Below are positions 23,631 to 31,600 of a DNA stretch of 33,188 bases, piece by piece. The stretch is taken from assembly GCA_944412525.1 (NCBI GenBank), contig CALYBM010000017.1, forward strand, positions 1-33,188. The letters are read 5' to 3'. The position numbers and the translations under genes are program-made. The stretch comes from an uncultured Ruminococcus sp. GTDB lineage: Bacteria > Bacillota > Clostridia > Oscillospirales > Acutalibacteraceae. The notes under the pieces are model-generated. The model saw only the letters and a list, made by a program, of their open reading frames with translations. It was not told where the DNA came from and did not search any database. Each line of letters opens with the position of its first letter. Position 1 is the first letter of the stretch.

Positions 23631-23673
23631 GTTATTTGCTGTTTTTGCTATACTATGTATAGTATCAAATAAC
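23631..23673 (+). repeat. Nested inverted repeat between the AbrB-like and phosphopantetheinyl transferase genes
   Basis: An outer stem GTTATTTG (23631-23638) / CAAATAAC (23666-23673) encloses an inner stem ATACTA / TAGTAT (23650-23665, loop TGTA), with an 11-base bulge on one side. No T run follows, so it is not a standard terminator. It may be a weak terminator, an mRNA stability element or a binding site. Confidence 0.45.
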
Positions 23674-23725
23674 TGCAAATATGAATAATCATCGTTTTGC
23701 GGTTTTGCAAACGGAGTGAAGCCAT

Positions 23726-24334
23726 ATGAGAATTTTTCTCGCCGATATAAGCAATGTCAGTCTTGAGCACAGCTTGCTGCTTGACAGTCAACGCAGACAG
23801 CGGGTTGACCGATACAGATTGCTTGATGATAAAAAACGCTGCATAACATCGGGGCTTTTTATAAAACGCTTTTTTGGGGATAAATGTATCCGCATTAATG
23901 AGTGGGGAAAACCGTTTGCACCGGACGGTGGTTGCTTTAATATCTCACATAGCGGCAGCTATGTCCTTTTTGCCTTGTCTGATTTTGAAATAGGGTGTGA
24001 TATTGAGCGTTTGCGCTTTGTTGATCCCCTGAAAACGGGCAGGGCTGTTTTTGGTGAAACAGAGAGGCAGTATATTACTGACAGCCATGACAAAATCGGC
24101 AGTTTTTTTAAATTGTGGACAAAAAAAGAAAGCCTGCTCAAATGTATGGGCGATGGCTTCCACAGGAGTGCAAAATCCGTAAATGTTTGTTTTGACTGCT
24201 TTGAGGAGCAGGGAAAAAAATATTTTATGAAAAGCTTTGGCTTCTCGGATTATATGGTTTCGGTATGTTCCGTTAAAAACGATTTTCCGAGAAGCATCGA
24301 ATTTATTTCACAAACGGAGCTTACAGATTATTAG
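23726..24334 (+). CDS. 4'-phosphopantetheinyl transferase (Sfp/AcpT type)
   Basis: This enzyme transfers phosphopantetheine from CoA to the serine of carrier proteins, turning apo-ACP into holo-ACP. The 202-residue Sfp-type length and motifs are clear: the GKPFA segment, FNISHSG (residues 71-77), the magnesium site GCDIER (Asp92, Glu94) and FFKLWTKKESLLK (Trp131 and following Lys/Glu). The ribosome site is CGGAGTG. The gene converges on acpP across a terminator, placing modifying enzyme and substrate side by side. No PKS/NRPS gene is in the window, so a role on the fatty-acid ACP is a reasonable inference. An AcpS elsewhere in the genome cannot be excluded. Confidence 0.92.
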   Translation: MRIFLADISNVSLEHSLLLDSQRRQRVDRYRLLDDKKRCITSGLFIKRFFGDKCIRINEWGKPFAPDGGCFNISHSGSYVLFALSDFEIGCDIERLRFVDPLKTGRAVFGETERQYITDSHDKIGSFFKLWTKKESLLKCMGDGFHRSAKSVNVCFDCFEEQGKKYFMKSFGFSDYMVSVCSVKNDFPRSIEFISQTELTDY

Positions 24335-24340
24335 AATAAT

Positions 24341-24371
24341 AAGAGTCGGCAGCACAACGCTGCCGACTCTT
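24341..24371. terminator. Terminator between phosphopantetheinyl transferase and acpP
   Basis: A perfect 13-bp stem, AAGAGTCGGCAGC (24341-24353) / GCTGCCGACTCTT (24359-24371), has a 5-base loop. AATTAATTTTA follows on the plus strand and ATTATTCTAATAAT on the minus strand. It can serve both convergent genes. Confidence 0.85.
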
Positions 24372-24398
24372 AATTAATTTTACTGATAAATTCTAAAA

Positions 24399-24626
24399 TT
24401 ATGAATTTGCTTCAATGTAAGAAACAAGAGAGCCGACGGTTTTGATGTTCTCGATTTCCTCGTCGGGAACTTCTACATCAAACTCATCTTCAATTGACAT
24501 AAGCAAATCTACAACATCAAGTGAATCTGCGCCGAGGTCTTCCTGTAAATCTGTTTCCGCAGTAATCTTATCCTCTTCAACATCAAACTGCTCAGCAAGG
24601 ATTGCCTTAACTTTCTCTAATACCAT
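24399..24626 (-). CDS. acpP: Acyl carrier protein
   Basis: This 75-residue acidic carrier of fatty acid synthesis has the phosphopantetheine attachment serine at residue 35 in LGADSLDVVDLLM. The four-helix ACP pattern and acidic helix II (EDEFDVEVPDEEIENIKTVG) are present. The ribosome site is GGGAGG. It stands alone here, not in a fab cluster, with its own promoter, and faces the phosphopantetheinyl transferase gene. Confidence 0.97.
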   Translation of the reverse strand: MVLEKVKAILAEQFDVEEDKITAETDLQEDLGADSLDVVDLLMSIEDEFDVEVPDEEIENIKTVGSLVSYIEANS

Positions 24627-24689
24627 TAGTAATTCCTCCCATTAAAAATTATTAGGCGCTTTTGTTTGTAATTATGGACAAAAGCACAT

Positions 24690-24717
24690 ATTTTATGCTA
24701 CAATGGTGTGAAAGCAA
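24690..24717 (-). promoter_or_regulatory. Promoter for acpP
   Basis: On the minus strand, TTGCTT (24717-24712), a 16-base spacer and TAAAAT (24695-24690) are present, about 65 bases before the ATG. The rest of the 246-base divergent gap to aroE shows only weak candidates for an aroE promoter (for example TTTGTT near 24823 and TAAAAT at 24845). Confidence 0.5.
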
Positions 24718-24872
24718 AATTTGGTTTGCTCTACTTCAATAATATTATTGATAAAATGACGCTTTGTCAATATGTATTTTAAAATTTACTAAAAAATTCT
24801 TAAAATTGCATAAATAAATACATTTGTTATTAATTATGAATAGATAAAATATAAAATTCGGAGGTAAGGTAA

Positions 24873-25715
24873 ATGAGCATTAGGAAATACGCCGTAATAG
24901 GACATCCGATAGGACACACGATGTCGCCGTTTATTCATAAAAGACTTTTTGAGCTTGCGAAAATTAACGCTGAATACGCAACGCTTGATATTTCTCCCGA
25001 AATGCTGGCAAAAGAGTATGAGAGAGTGCTTTCAAAGCTTGACGGATACAATATAACAATTCCCCACAAGCAGAACATTATACCGCTGATTGATGAAATT
25101 GACGACAAAGCAAAAATGTACGGAAGCGTCAACACAGTATCAAATACAAACGGAATTGCAAAGGGATATACTACAGATCCCGACGGTTTTTTGAAGGCAT
25201 TGGAAGCGTCCGATATTCCGATTTGCGGAAGAGTTGTAATTCTCGGCTGCGGCGGCGTCGCAAGAACAATGGCATATGAAGTCGTTTTAAAGGGTATGCC
25301 CCTGCTTTTCGCCGTAAGAAAAGAGGATGAAAATATTGCGAAGCTTTTATGTTCCGAAATTATGAATACAGTCAAGGGCTCTAAAGTAAGCTGTTGTCTT
25401 ATAGACGAATTGTCGGGCGATATAGACCTGCTTGTAAACGCAACCCCTATAGGAATGTTCCCAAAAACCGACGCCCAGCCTATTAAGGATTCCGTTATTA
25501 ACAAATGTGCAAGCGTATTTGACGCAGTTTACAATCCGCTTGAAACCGTGCTTATAAAGAAATCGCTTGCAAACGGAGCAAAAGCGGTGGGCGGAATGTC
25601 GATGCTTGTGTGGCAGGCGGTTGTCGCTCACGAAAAGTGGGACGGTTCGATTTATGACAAAGACGATATTGCAAAGCTTTGCGTTGATTCGGCAGAGGAG
25701 CTAAAGAACAGATAG
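24873..25715 (+). CDS. aroE: Shikimate dehydrogenase (NADP)
   Basis: AroE reduces 3-dehydroshikimate to shikimate. The 280-residue protein has the substrate site GHPIGHTMSPFIHKRLF, catalytic Lys66 (NITIPHK) and Asp102 (TTDPDGF), the nucleotide loop GCGGVARTMAYE, and NATPIGMFP. It ends in GGMSMLVWQAVVAHEKW, the normal C-terminal substrate helix. The ribosome site GGAGGTAAGG is strong. It is the first gene of the aromatic cluster; aroK follows after 14 bases. No T-box or other long leader structure is visible upstream. Confidence 0.97.
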   Translation: MSIRKYAVIGHPIGHTMSPFIHKRLFELAKINAEYATLDISPEMLAKEYERVLSKLDGYNITIPHKQNIIPLIDEIDDKAKMYGSVNTVSNTNGIAKGYTTDPDGFLKALEASDIPICGRVVILGCGGVARTMAYEVVLKGMPLLFAVRKEDENIAKLLCSEIMNTVKGSKVSCCLIDELSGDIDLLVNATPIGMFPKTDAQPIKDSVINKCASVFDAVYNPLETVLIKKSLANGAKAVGGMSMLVWQAVVAHEKWDGSIYDKDDIAKLCVDSAEELKNR

Positions 25716-25729
25716 CAGGTGTTTAGTTA

Positions 25730-26242
25730 ATGGATAATATAGTGCTGTGCGGATTTATGGGCTGCGGCAAATCCACCGTAGGTAAAAATTTGGCACGCAA
25801 GACGGGTAAAAAATTTATTGATATGGATTCATACATCGAAAAAAAAGCAGGTATGACCGTGACTGAAATTTTTGATAAATTCGGCGAAAAGGGTTTCAGA
25901 GAAATGGAATATGAAGCTTGTAAAGAGCTTTCTGAAATGAAAGGTCTTATAATTGCTTCGGGAGGCGGAGCATTTACATTCAAGCGTAATGTCGATGCGT
26001 TTAAGGGCAGAGATATTATTGTTCTCCTCGATGTACCGATTAAAACAATAAAGTACAGACTGCGAAATGACAAGTCAAGACCGCTTCTTCAAAAGCCTGA
26101 CAAAGACAAGGTTATGCAGGAACTGTACGAGCGTCGGCTGCCGGTCTATAGGGAAGCGGCGGATGTTGTTGTAAGCGGAAAAAACACACCTCTCGGCACG
26201 GCTTTTTCCGTAATTGACGCTGTAAGCACGCTTAAAAAATAA
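25730..26242 (+). CDS. aroK: Shikimate kinase
   Basis: AroK phosphorylates shikimate at the 3-hydroxyl with ATP. The 170-residue protein has the P-loop GFMGCGKST at 8-16, the shikimate-binding DMDSYIEKKAGMTVTEIF (Asp of the DxD pair), FREMEYE, SGGGAF and the lid-region RPLL. It follows aroE after 14 bases. The gap of 78 bases after aroK carries a promoter for the rest of the cluster. Confidence 0.96.
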   Translation: MDNIVLCGFMGCGKSTVGKNLARKTGKKFIDMDSYIEKKAGMTVTEIFDKFGEKGFREMEYEACKELSEMKGLIIASGGGAFTFKRNVDAFKGRDIIVLLDVPIKTIKYRLRNDKSRPLLQKPDKDKVMQELYERRLPVYREAADVVVSGKNTPLGTAFSVIDAVSTLKK

Positions 26243-26250
26243 ATTACCTA

Positions 26251-26279
26251 TTGATTATAACGCTTTAAAGTGGTAAAAT
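26251..26279 (+). promoter_or_regulatory. Internal sigma-A promoter before aroF
   Basis: TTGATT (26251-26256), an exact 17-base spacer and TAAAAT (26274-26279) are present, 41 bases before the aroF ATG and just after the aroK stop. It could drive aroF-tyrA-aroB-aroA-aroC-pheA separately from aroE-aroK. Confidence 0.6.
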
Positions 26280-26320
26280 ATATTGGAGAAATTTAATTTA
26301 TGTGAAAGGATGTATTATAA

Positions 26321-27334
26321 ATGATTATAGTATTAAAGCCCTCCGCATCAAGTGAGCAGATTACTAAATTTACGGAAATGCTTAAAGATACATACGATGT
26401 AAAGGTAAATAAATGGGACGGCGTTCAGTCAACCGTTCTCGGTCTGATCGGAGATACAACTAAAATTGATATTGAATATATTGACGCACAGGATATCGTA
26501 GAAAGCGTCAAAAGAGTTCAGGAACCGTACAAAAAGGCAAACAGAAAATTTCATCCCGATAATACGGTTATAAGAATAAACGATGATGTTGCGATAGGTG
26601 ACGGAAGCCTGCAAATTATGGCAGGTCCCTGTTCCGTTGAGAGCGAAAGCCAGATTGTGCAGATTGCAAAGGATGTAAAAAAATCGGGTGCAACATTCCT
26701 CAGGGGAGGAGCGTTTAAGCCCCGTACATCTCCCTATGCTTTCCAGGGATTAAAGGCTGAGGGACTTGATCTCTTAAAGATTGCAAGAAAAGAAACAGGA
26801 CTTCCCATTGTAACCGAGATTATGCGTGCTTCTCACATTGATATGTTTGAAAATGTAGACATAATTCAGGTCGGCGCGAGAAATATGCAGAATTTTGAGC
26901 TTTTAAAAGAGCTTGGAAAAATCGACAAGCCCATTTTGCTCAAACGCGGACTTGCTGCCACCATAGAGGAATGGCTTATGAGTGCCGAATATATTATGGC
27001 GGGGGGAAATGACAAGGTAATTCTTTGCGAGCGTGGTATTCGTACATACGAAACCTTTACGAGAAACACACTTGATATATCTGCAATACCGATTGTAAAG
27101 ACCCTTTCACACCTGCCCGTAATAGTAGATCCGAGTCACGCCGCAGGAAAGTCGTGGCTTGTAGAGCCGCTTGCAATGGCAGCGGTTGCGGCGGGAGCCG
27201 ACGGACTTATTATTGAGGTTCACAACGACCCGCCTCACGCTCTGTCAGACGGTGCACAGTCGCTTACGCCTGAACAGTTTGACAAGGTTGCAAAAAAGGT
27301 ATTTGCACTAAAGAATGCGTTAAATGAAGTTTAA
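26321..27334 (+). CDS. aroF: 3-deoxy-7-phosphoheptulonate (DAHP) synthase with N-terminal ferredoxin-like regulatory domain
   Basis: This enzyme condenses PEP and erythrose-4-P, the entry step of the aromatic pathway. The 337-residue protein is the type I-beta form. Residues 1-70 form the ferredoxin-like domain (MIIVLKPSASSEQITKFTEML) that mediates Phe/Tyr feedback in the Thermotoga enzyme. Then comes the KDO8P-synthase-like barrel with AGPCSVES, LRGGAFKPRTSPYAFQG, VGARNMQNFELLKELG, LKRGLAATIEEWL, DPSHAAGKSW and EVHNDPPHALSDG. Feedback control by Tyr or Phe is inferred from the domain. An internal promoter precedes it. Confidence 0.96.
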   Translation: MIIVLKPSASSEQITKFTEMLKDTYDVKVNKWDGVQSTVLGLIGDTTKIDIEYIDAQDIVESVKRVQEPYKKANRKFHPDNTVIRINDDVAIGDGSLQIMAGPCSVESESQIVQIAKDVKKSGATFLRGGAFKPRTSPYAFQGLKAEGLDLLKIARKETGLPIVTEIMRASHIDMFENVDIIQVGARNMQNFELLKELGKIDKPILLKRGLAATIEEWLMSAEYIMAGGNDKVILCERGIRTYETFTRNTLDISAIPIVKTLSHLPVIVDPSHAAGKSWLVEPLAMAAVAAGADGLIIEVHNDPPHALSDGAQSLTPEQFDKVAKKVFALKNALNEV

Positions 27335-27355
27335 TTTTCATCGGAGGAAATCCCA

Positions 27356-28186
27356 ATGAACATAGCCGTAGTAGGACTCGGAATAATCGGAGGAAGCTTT
27401 TGCAAGGCGATAAAAAAATATACCGATCACTATGTAATCGGCATAAACCGTACTGCCAAAACAGCACAAAAAGCGTTGGATATAGGTGCGATTGATGAAA
27501 TCGGAAACCACGAAAGTCTTAAAAAGGCCGATCTGGTTATACTTACTATGTATCCTCAGGCTGATGTTGAGTATATTCAAAAGTACGGGGATTGCATCAA
27601 AAAAGGTGCTGTCGTAACCGATGCCTGCGGTATTAAGCGCGCGATTTGTCCTGTGCTTGAGCGGCTTTCAAAAGAATACGGATTTGTTTTTGTCGGAAGT
27701 CATCCTATGGCAGGCAAAGAAAAAAACGGATTCGATGTTTCGGATTCAGAGCTTTATCAGGGGGCAAGCTTTATAATTACTCCGTGCTCTGCCGAGCAAA
27801 AATATGTTGATTTACTCTCGGATTTTGCGGTATCAATAGGGTTTGGAACGATAAAAATAACTACACCCGAAGAACATGACCGAATGATTGCGTTTACTTC
27901 GCAGCTTCCCCATGTCCTTGCGTGTGCCTATGTTTTAAGTCCCTGCTGCCCAAATCACAAAGGATTTTCTGCGGGCAGTTACCGTGATGTTTCGAGGGTT
28001 GCAAATATTAATTCAAGTTTATGGAGTGAGCTTTTTCTTGAAAACAAAGAGCCGCTCGTAAAAGAGCTTGATATTCTTGTAGAAAATATAGGCAAGATTG
28101 TTGATGCCGTCAAGAAAGAGGACAGGGAAAAACTTACTGAGTTGCTTGAAGAGGGGCACAGGGTAAAGGAATCTCTCGGAGAATGA
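27356..28186 (+). CDS. tyrA: Prephenate dehydrogenase
   Basis: TyrA converts prephenate to 4-hydroxyphenylpyruvate with NAD, the tyrosine branch. The 276-residue protein has the Rossmann loop GLGIIGGSFCKAI (residues 7-19), GSHPMAGKEKNGFD with catalytic His, and the substrate region FTSQLPHVLACAYV. SAGSYRDVSRVANINSSLWSELF is the conserved C-terminal helix segment. It has no ACT domain and no fused chorismate mutase, so tyrosine feedback may rest on aroF and other points. It sits 21 bases after aroF. Preference for prephenate over arogenate cannot be settled by eye. Confidence 0.95.
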   Translation: MNIAVVGLGIIGGSFCKAIKKYTDHYVIGINRTAKTAQKALDIGAIDEIGNHESLKKADLVILTMYPQADVEYIQKYGDCIKKGAVVTDACGIKRAICPVLERLSKEYGFVFVGSHPMAGKEKNGFDVSDSELYQGASFIITPCSAEQKYVDLLSDFAVSIGFGTIKITTPEEHDRMIAFTSQLPHVLACAYVLSPCCPNHKGFSAGSYRDVSRVANINSSLWSELFLENKEPLVKELDILVENIGKIVDAVKKEDREKLTELLEEGHRVKESLGE

Positions 28187-28202
28187 CGAAAGGAATTATC
28201 TT

Positions 28203-29252
28203 ATGAGAACAGTTCATGTGGGTACGGGTAAGCCATACGATATTTTTATTGAAAGAGGAATAATCGACAGTTGCGGCGAGTACATAAAAAAACTGTCCAA
28301 GGCTGAAAAAGTCACTGTAATAACGGACTCAAATGTTGCACCTTACTACCAGTGGCGTGTGCTTAATTCACTCGGAAAAGCAGGCTTTGAGACCAAGACA
28401 CATATTTTCAAAGCGGGCGAGGAATCAAAAAATCTTGACAGTATTGCTCGTATGTATGATACCCTTGCAGGCTTTAAAATGACAAGGAAAGATGTTATCC
28501 TTGCACTCGGCGGAGGTGTCGCAGGTGATATGGCAGGCTTTGCTGCGGCGACATACCTTAGAGGAATTGACTTTATTCAGGTTCCCACATCTCTTCTTGC
28601 ACAGGTTGATTCGTCGGTAGGCGGCAAGACAGGCGTTGATTTGTCCTACGGTAAAAATCTTGTGGGAGCGTTTCATCAGCCTATTGCCGTTTTGATTGAC
28701 CCCGATACACTCAGTACATTGCCCGACGACTATATTTGCGACGGAATGGCAGAGGTAATAAAATACGGATGCATAAAGGATGCGGATTTTTTCCAAAAGC
28801 TTGCAGAGTCAAACGCTTTTGACCATATTGAGGATGTAATAGAAAAGTGTGTCACGATAAAGCGTGATGTTGTAAGCCGTGATGAGCGCGAAGCGGGCGA
28901 AAGGATGCTGCTTAATTTCGGACACACACTCGGTCATGCTATCGAAAAGATTTATGACTTTAAGGGAATATCTCACGGAATGGCGGTTGCAATCGGAATG
29001 GTGCTTATTTCAAGAGCAGGTGAAAAGGCGGGCATTACAAAACAGGGCACAGCCGATAAGATAGCTGACCTTTGCCTTAAATACAGTCTGCCGACAACCG
29101 ACAGTGCAAGCTTTGAGCAAATGGCTGAGGCGGCGTCCGGTGATAAAAAAACATCAGGAAACAGTATTAATCTTGTTTTGCTCAAAGAAATCGGAAACAG
29201 TGTTATAGTAAATAAAAAGCTTGATGAGTTAGAAAGCTTTATTACTGCCTAA
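28203..29252 (+). CDS. aroB: 3-dehydroquinate synthase
   Basis: AroB cyclises DAHP to 3-dehydroquinate using NAD and a divalent metal. The 349-residue protein has the NAD loop GGGVAGDMAGFAAATYLRG, the catalytic PTSLLAQVDSSVGGKTGVD, the metal ligands in GMAEVIKYG and LLNFGHTLGHAIE, and a final His in KGISHGMAVAIGM. The ribosome site AAAGGAATTATC lies just upstream. The gene follows tyrA after 16 bases and precedes aroA by 12. Confidence 0.97.
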   Translation: MRTVHVGTGKPYDIFIERGIIDSCGEYIKKLSKAEKVTVITDSNVAPYYQWRVLNSLGKAGFETKTHIFKAGEESKNLDSIARMYDTLAGFKMTRKDVILALGGGVAGDMAGFAAATYLRGIDFIQVPTSLLAQVDSSVGGKTGVDLSYGKNLVGAFHQPIAVLIDPDTLSTLPDDYICDGMAEVIKYGCIKDADFFQKLAESNAFDHIEDVIEKCVTIKRDVVSRDEREAGERMLLNFGHTLGHAIEKIYDFKGISHGMAVAIGMVLISRAGEKAGITKQGTADKIADLCLKYSLPTTDSASFEQMAEAASGDKKTSGNSINLVLLKEIGNSVIVNKKLDELESFITA

Positions 29253-29264
29253 ACAGGTGATTAA

Positions 29265-30536
29265 ATGCAAAAAGTAGTCTATTCTCCGTTTGTACCCGAC
29301 GGGTCGGTAAACATTCCTCCGTCAAAGAGTGATGTGCACAGGGCGATTATCTGTGCGGCTCTTGCAAACGGCGTAAGTAAGATATCTCCCGTTGCACTTT
29401 CAAACGATATAAAGGCAACAATAGAATGTATAAAAGCTCTCGGTGCGAGAGCCGAAATCGACGGTGATGTACTCACTGTCGATTCAACCGATATGTTTAA
29501 CTGCAAAGATGTAACGCTTGACTGCGGAGAAAGCGGAAGTACACTCAGGTTTTTCATCCCTGTTGCAGCCTACGCAGGAGTAAATGCGAAATTTATCGGG
29601 CACGGACAACTGCCGAATCGTCCTATCGGAATATTTACAAAATCACTTCCAAAAAAGGGTGTTAAGTGCAAAACCGAGGGCGGTTTGCCTTTGCAGATAA
29701 GCGGAACGCTTAAAAGCGGAGTTTTTGAAATACCCGGCAATGTAAGCTCGCAGTTTATAACAGGACTTTTGTTTGTTCTTCCTTTGCTTGACGGTGACAG
29801 CAAAATTGTACTTACTTCTCCGATAGAAAGCGTCGGATACATTAATATGACAATATACACCATGTCAAAATTCGGCGTATCGGTTAAAACTACCGATTAC
29901 GGCTGGTATATCAAGGGAAATCAAACCTATATTCCCTGCAGCTATACAACTGACGGCGACTGGTCACAGGCTGCGTTTTTTATGGTTGCAGGTGCAATAA
30001 GCGGATCGGCAACTGTTAGAGGAGTTTTTGCCGATTCAAATCAAGGCGATAAAAAAATAGCAGATATTTTAAAACAGTTCGGAGCGGTAGTTGAACAACA
30101 AGAAAGCAGTATTACTGTAAAATCTGCTCCGATGAAAGCAATAACAATAGACGCGTCTCAAATCCCCGATATTGTCCCCATACTTTCGGTTTGTGCGTGT
30201 TTTGCACAGGGAACAACAAGGATTATAAATGCGGGGCGTTTAAGAATAAAAGAATGTGACCGTCTCAAGGCAAGTGCCGATTTAATTAATAATCTCGGCG
30301 GAAATGCAAAAGAGCTTGAGGACGGACTTGAAATAACAGGTGTGGGACAGCTTAAGGGCGGAAGCGTTGACGGCTGCAACGATCACAGAATGGTGATGTC
30401 TGCGGCAGTTTGTGCCGCAGGCCTTGACGGCGAAATTGAGTGCAGCGATCCCTACAGCATTAACAAAAGCTATCCCGATTTTTTTGAAGATTACAGAAAG
30501 ATAGGAGGTAGTGCAAATGTCCTCAACCTACGGTGA
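29265..30536 (+). CDS. aroA: 5-enolpyruvylshikimate-3-phosphate (EPSP) synthase
   Basis: AroA joins PEP to shikimate-3-P. It is the target of glyphosate in plants and many bacteria. The 423-residue two-domain protein shows the S3P/PEP site IPPSKSDVHRAIICAAL (SKSxxHR), CGESGSTLRFFIPVAA, QFITGLLFVLPLL, the late catalytic DIVPILSVCA, LRIKECDRL, DGCNDHRMVMSAAV and KSYPDFFED. In the loop that reads GNAGTAMRP in E. coli, this protein has GESGSTLRF, so the positions matching Thr97 and Pro101 are Ser and Phe, which could change glyphosate response. The coding end overlaps aroC by 20 bases. Confidence 0.96.
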   Translation: MQKVVYSPFVPDGSVNIPPSKSDVHRAIICAALANGVSKISPVALSNDIKATIECIKALGARAEIDGDVLTVDSTDMFNCKDVTLDCGESGSTLRFFIPVAAYAGVNAKFIGHGQLPNRPIGIFTKSLPKKGVKCKTEGGLPLQISGTLKSGVFEIPGNVSSQFITGLLFVLPLLDGDSKIVLTSPIESVGYINMTIYTMSKFGVSVKTTDYGWYIKGNQTYIPCSYTTDGDWSQAAFFMVAGAISGSATVRGVFADSNQGDKKIADILKQFGAVVEQQESSITVKSAPMKAITIDASQIPDIVPILSVCACFAQGTTRIINAGRLRIKECDRLKASADLINNLGGNAKELEDGLEITGVGQLKGGSVDGCNDHRMVMSAAVCAAGLDGEIECSDPYSINKSYPDFFEDYRKIGGSANVLNLR

Positions 30537-31587
30537 AAAAATAAAAATTTCGGTTTTCGGCGAAAGTCACGGAAACGGAATCGGTGTTGTTATCGACGGG
30601 CTTCCGTCGGGAGTAAAAATAGATATGGACAGCGTGCTTTTGCAGATGGCACGGCGTGCTCCGGGCAAGGACAAAACTGCAACTCCTCGAAAAGAAAGCG
30701 ATATTCCGAAGGTGCTTTCAGGTATGCTAAATGACACTTTGACAGGTGCGCCGCTTTGTGCGGTAATTGAAAACACCAATACCCGCAGCGGCGACTACTC
30801 AAATCTTCTTACCTGTCCGAGACCCGGTCACAGCGACTATACCGCGTTTGTTAAATATAACGGTGCAAACGATATAAGAGGCGGAGGACATTTTTCGGGA
30901 CGAATTACCGCTCCCATCGTGTTTGCAGGTTCAATTTGCAGACAGATTCTCGAAAAAGAGGGAATAAAAATTGCCGCACATATCAGCAGTATAGGTCCTG
31001 TAAAAGATAAGCTTTTTGACCCTGTCAAAATTGACGATACCCTTGTTGCAAAACTAAATTCATCTTCATTTGCATTAATAGATAATTCTGTTGAAGGAAA
31101 AATGCGTGAGGTGGTTGAGTCTGCACGAATGAACCGCGACAGTGTCGGCGGGACAATTGAGTGTGCCGTGACAGGCATAAAAGCAGGTATCGGTGAACCG
31201 ATGTTTGACGGTGTTGAAGGCGTAATCGCAAAAGCTGTTTTCGGAGTGCCTGCGATAAAGGCAATAGAATTCGGCAAGGGGTTTGAGCTTTCCGAGATGT
31301 TAGGTTCTCAGTCAAACGATCCCTTTGAATACGACGGCGACAGAGTTGTTACAAAAACTAATAACTGCGGGGGAATTCTCGGCGGAATAACAAACGGTAT
31401 GCCTGTAATATTCAGGACAGCAGTAAAGCCCACTCCGTCTATTTCTCAGAAGCAAATGACGGTTGATTTACAAAAGAAAGAAAACACAGAGATTGAAATT
31501 CACGGCAGACACGACCCATGTATCGTGCCCCGTGCAGTCCCCGTCATTGAGGCGGTAACTGCAATAGCTATTGTGAATTTAATGTAA
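30517..31587 (+). CDS. aroC: Chorismate synthase
   Basis: AroC converts EPSP to chorismate using reduced FMN. I start at ATG 30517 (MSSTYGEKIKISVFGESHG) because GGAGGT is well spaced for it; the in-frame GTG at 30511 is too close to that site. The product is 356 residues. The signature GESHG, RPGHSDYTAFVKY and the end segment HGRHDPCIVPRAVPVIEA are clear. The classical GRSSARET signature is replaced by SGRITAPIVFAGSICRQ, a variant I have seen in other Clostridia. The start lies inside the end of aroA, so translation is coupled. Confidence 0.96.
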   Translation: MSSTYGEKIKISVFGESHGNGIGVVIDGLPSGVKIDMDSVLLQMARRAPGKDKTATPRKESDIPKVLSGMLNDTLTGAPLCAVIENTNTRSGDYSNLLTCPRPGHSDYTAFVKYNGANDIRGGGHFSGRITAPIVFAGSICRQILEKEGIKIAAHISSIGPVKDKLFDPVKIDDTLVAKLNSSSFALIDNSVEGKMREVVESARMNRDSVGGTIECAVTGIKAGIGEPMFDGVEGVIAKAVFGVPAIKAIEFGKGFELSEMLGSQSNDPFEYDGDRVVTKTNNCGGILGGITNGMPVIFRTAVKPTPSISQKQMTVDLQKKENTEIEIHGRHDPCIVPRAVPVIEAVTAIAIVNLM

Positions 31588-31600
31588 AGGAAGCCGATCT

